A stretch of 64,000 bases of DNA from Phycicoccus sp. CSK15P-2 (GTDB lineage: Bacteria; Actinomycetota; Actinomycetes; Actinomycetales; Dermatophilaceae): contig NZ_JAFDVE010000010.1 of NCBI RefSeq assembly GCF_016888005.1, positions 1 to 64,000 on the forward strand, given 5' to 3'. The notes beneath the pieces are model-generated. The model was not told the DNA's origin. It did no database searches and was given only the letters and a program-made list of their open reading frames with translations. Made by a program: the position numbers and the translations under genes. The stretch's first letter is position 1. Each line of letters opens with the position of its first letter. Positions 62,701 to 64,000 of this stretch are shown one piece after another.

Positions 62701-64000
62701 CGGGCTTGACGAGGTTCTGGATCGGGAGCGCGGCCTGCCGGCGCAGCTCAGCTGCCTCGTCGTCCTTGCCGAGCGCGTCGGCGACCTCGGCCAGCGCCCA
62801 CTGGTCGTAGCCCAGCTGCACGGCGTCACCGGGACGGTCCGGGATGTAGCCGCGGGCCAGGTCGTCCTCGCTGTAGCCGCCGACGAGCCGCTCGATACCA
62901 GGGTAGGCCTCGTCCAGCCGGTCCAGCCCGGTGTAGCCCTTGTTCAGCGCGTCCGCGAGGACCAGCGCCGAGCGCTCCCACCGGATCGTGGGGGCGGCGT
63001 GCATGAGGCTGCCGAGGTTCCTGCCGCCGGCGGCCTCGGCGTCGGCGAACAGGTAGACCATCGACTGCACCATGTCGCGGTACATCTCGGGGTCGATGTA
63101 GGAGAAGACCGAGTACTTGCGGAAGTCGTCCCAGGTGGACCAGCCGTCGTAGTACGTGAAGCCCTGCGCGGAGTGCACCCGGCCGTCGACACCGCGATAG
63201 GTGCCGGAGGTGCTCGTCGTGTTCGCCGGGAGCGCGAACATCCGGTACAGGTGCGTGTAGAACAGCTTCTTCAGCTCACCGGTCGGGTCCGTGGCCACCG
63301 AGCCGGTGACCGCGACCTTGCCGAGCCTGTCGTTCCACACGTCGTGGCTCTCGGTGCGGATGTCGTCGAACGACCTCTCGCCCAGCTCGACCCGCTGGTC
63401 GGTCCTCGCCTGCGCGGCACTGATCGGGGACAGCGTGACGCGCAGCTCGATGTCGCCGGCGTCGGCCGGGTCGAAGGTCAGGACGGCACCGGTGTCCCGC
63501 CCCTCCCGGCGGGTGGCGTCGGTGAGGCCGCCTGCGTCGTCCCACGTCCGCACACCGGTGACCGGCTGACCGGTCTCGGCGTGGTAGTGGAGCGTGTACG
63601 ACGCGTTGTAGAAGTGGCCGACGATCGTGCCGCTCAGCGCGGCGCGGCCGTCCTCCAGCATGGTCACGCGCAGGTCCGACGCCACGCGGCGGGTGTTGTT
63701 CGTGCTGAGGTCGACGACCAGCGATGGCGTCGAACCCTGGGGGAAGGAGTAGTGGTGCGCGCCGGAGCGGACGGTCGCGGCGACCTGCGCGTCGATGGTC
63801 CCCGCGGCGTCACCGATACCGCCGTCCTCGCCCGCGATGTTGCCCAGCCCGACCCGGTAGTACCCGGGCTCGGCGTCCTCGTCGTCGTGCGAGAACGAGT
63901 GGGCGTAGGTGCTCGTCGCGGGTCGTGAGGTGTAGCTGCCCGACGTCGGCACGACGAGGATGTCGCCGCCACCACCGGAGCCGCCCACGCCGTCGAGGTT
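59723..64000 (-). CDS. Large GH92 enzyme with CBM6-like and FIVAR modules; N-terminus outside window
   Basis: Over 1,420 residues are inside the window, and about 100 residues plus a signal peptide are missing. The frame enters at 64000 (NLDGVGGSGGGGDILVVPTSG) and runs through a GH92 sandwich and catalytic barrel. The general-acid segment reads LYQGTLWQYHWYDAYD, with Gln (codon 62588-62590) at the Glu position; the acidic motif is DNDAGTMS. After the catalytic domain come a FIVAR-like helical stretch (about 61315-61500), three CBM6-like modules (about 60895-61312, 60430-60860, 59975-60405), and a C-terminal FIVAR-like stretch (about 59727-59935). The Gln points to mannose-1-phospho-6-mannose (phosphomannan) hydrolysis and away from simple mannoside cleavage. 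The protein is likely secreted, acting on yeast-type glycans. Confidence 0.9.
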   Translation of the reverse strand, partial: NLDGVGGSGGGGDILVVPTSGSYTSRPATSTYAHSFSHDDEDAEPGYYRVGLGNIAGEDGGIGDAAGTIDAQVAATVRSGAHHYSFPQGSTPSLVVDLSTNNTRRVASDLRVTMLEDGRAALSGTIVGHFYNASYTLHYHAETGQPVTGVRTWDDAGGLTDATRREGRDTGAVLTFDPADAGDIELRVTLSPISAAQARTDQRVELGERSFDDIRTESHDVWNDRLGKVAVTGSVATDPTGELKKLFYTHLYRMFALPANTTSTSGTYRGVDGRVHSAQGFTYYDGWSTWDDFRKYSVFSYIDPEMYRDMVQSMVYLFADAEAAGGRNLGSLMHAAPTIRWERSALVLADALNKGYTGLDRLDEAYPGIERLVGGYSEDDLARGYIPDRPGDAVQLGYDQWALAEVADALGKDDEAAELRRQAALPIQNLVKPGAWTAEDGTEVGVLTPRNGDGDWVDADYERFEAARLYQGTLWQYHWYDAYDMDALVDATGGRDATLLALRHMFGEDAPDDGSGMLHSNSNEIDLQAPYLFNYVGEPSLTQKWVRAIYTKETWNRYLGTGSTSEAPSGGGEFTPPVKTQVYKLSPQGLLPTMDNDAGTMSTMFVAAALGLFPVTSGSSQLQIGSPFFDSAVISYDSGRRFTIRARGVSTDDFYIRSATLDGKRFGNTWVDYADIVGGGDLTFRMSDRPSRWGSTTDPAYSMSTASDEAPEPPVVTADPMVVEAAADGGVDASVTLRLHRGARFAGPRGRDLTRWGAATVKGLPSSVRAKVTVTGGTTARVTLRGSATADARFYVAFTDRAFTGRVRASEVHGQGVSNRSPLRLSVAAAERVELQALVDRAAEVRRASYSLRSFTALQDALDTARELLADDDASSVDLRFGADALQAAIDGLAIDEGGFRVLQGEDSDAWSGGELKNEANSSAGNLGGVRDGSWVQYQGLYFEDDEQPGYVSVRYATNFSASEQPSTLEVHAGDADGALLAAVDLTGTGAWGTYAETTARLSDPQALVDAERVTFVFHAPSGRSWVGNFDWFRLSADDPGAVDPGLGGVVVEAEDWTENSGGGLKNESSTWSGESLTNIGGTHDGDWLAYGPVDFGDRDLGEVAVHYVNNSSRCGENSAVDVYLDEFDPADPGEPFATVGLARTGSGWGDDGIATAMLPGTVSGTHEVYLRLRTDAYDGHPYVANIDNLTFTTGSPSAVAVEAEDWAETSGGSLKKESSTWDDGAVTNVGGTHDGDWLTYAEVDLGPAAHDELSVHYVHNSGRCGRDSAIDLYVDGFDPDDPGEPYATVALPTTGSSWSSAGTATITLPEPLRGTHELALVLRTDAYDSGHPYVANIDSLTFVDSDASAEQDVPVDFAVLQDAVDTYAPLADDGDRYHEIDFGVFLEQLEASRDVLAAGTATQDEVEAQARRLRLAAEQLEPVD

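Overview
The window is about 72% G+C by eye, with dense genes, frequent GTG starts and many 4-bp GTGA/ATGA stop-start overlaps. Together with pimA/patA/pgsA (phosphatidylinositol mannoside synthesis), GTP-type PEP carboxykinase, FabG4/FadA2 and separate secD/secF, this points to a high-GC actinomycete. Micrococcales, perhaps Intrasporangiaceae-like, is my guess; no rRNA is present to settle it.

Layout. 1-203: the 3' end of a transposase gene with a terminator, then tRNA-Pro(GGG). 291-9126 (minus): der, cmk, tyrA, rluB, scpB, scpA, parA, xerD, ald, a chromosome-segregation and housekeeping block. 9248-18905: a two-TM protein, hisS, an MBL hydrolase, a membrane cyclophilin, a DUF349 protein, a secreted SBP/vWA protein, rel and apt. 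18911-28214 (minus): secF, secD, yajC, ruvB, ruvA, ruvC, a methyltransferase, yebC, pdxT and a diguanylate cyclase. 28338-37806: an isolated kynureninase, a small membrane protein, pdxS, a PimA-PatA-PgsA cluster, an EF-G-like protein on the opposite strand, a HIT protein and a GNAT. From hisS to thrS the order follows Mycobacterium tuberculosis Rv2580c-Rv2614c closely.

37.8-43.6 kb: a structured non-coding stretch, a secreted GH92 mannosidase and thrS. 43.7-49.8 kb: an unknown protein, an APH-fold kinase, and the lipid set MaoC-type dehydratase/FabG4/FadA2 with a divergent TetR regulator. 49.8-52.9 kb: a three-gene operon (MOSC protein, FAD oxidoreductase, SAM methyltransferase) that looks like the 10-methyl fatty acid pathway (TmsA/TmsB, also BfaA/BfaB). 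52.9-55.1 kb: a relatively AT-rich accessory patch. A HipB/HipA-like toxin-antitoxin pair is sandwiched between decayed recombinase pieces and abuts tRNA-Val(CAC). 55.1-59.4 kb: a PGPGW membrane protein, pabC, pabB and pckG. 59.7 kb to the end: a very large, N-terminally incomplete GH92 enzyme with three CBM6-like modules.

Most striking points: (i) the second GH92 carries Gln where the family has its general-acid Glu, as described for bacterial phosphomannan-uncapping enzymes; (ii) the hipBA pair in a decayed integrative element at tRNA-Val; (iii) an EF-G paralogue that has lost the lysines of both G1 and G4; (iv) the 10-methyl fatty acid operon coupled to a MOSC gene.
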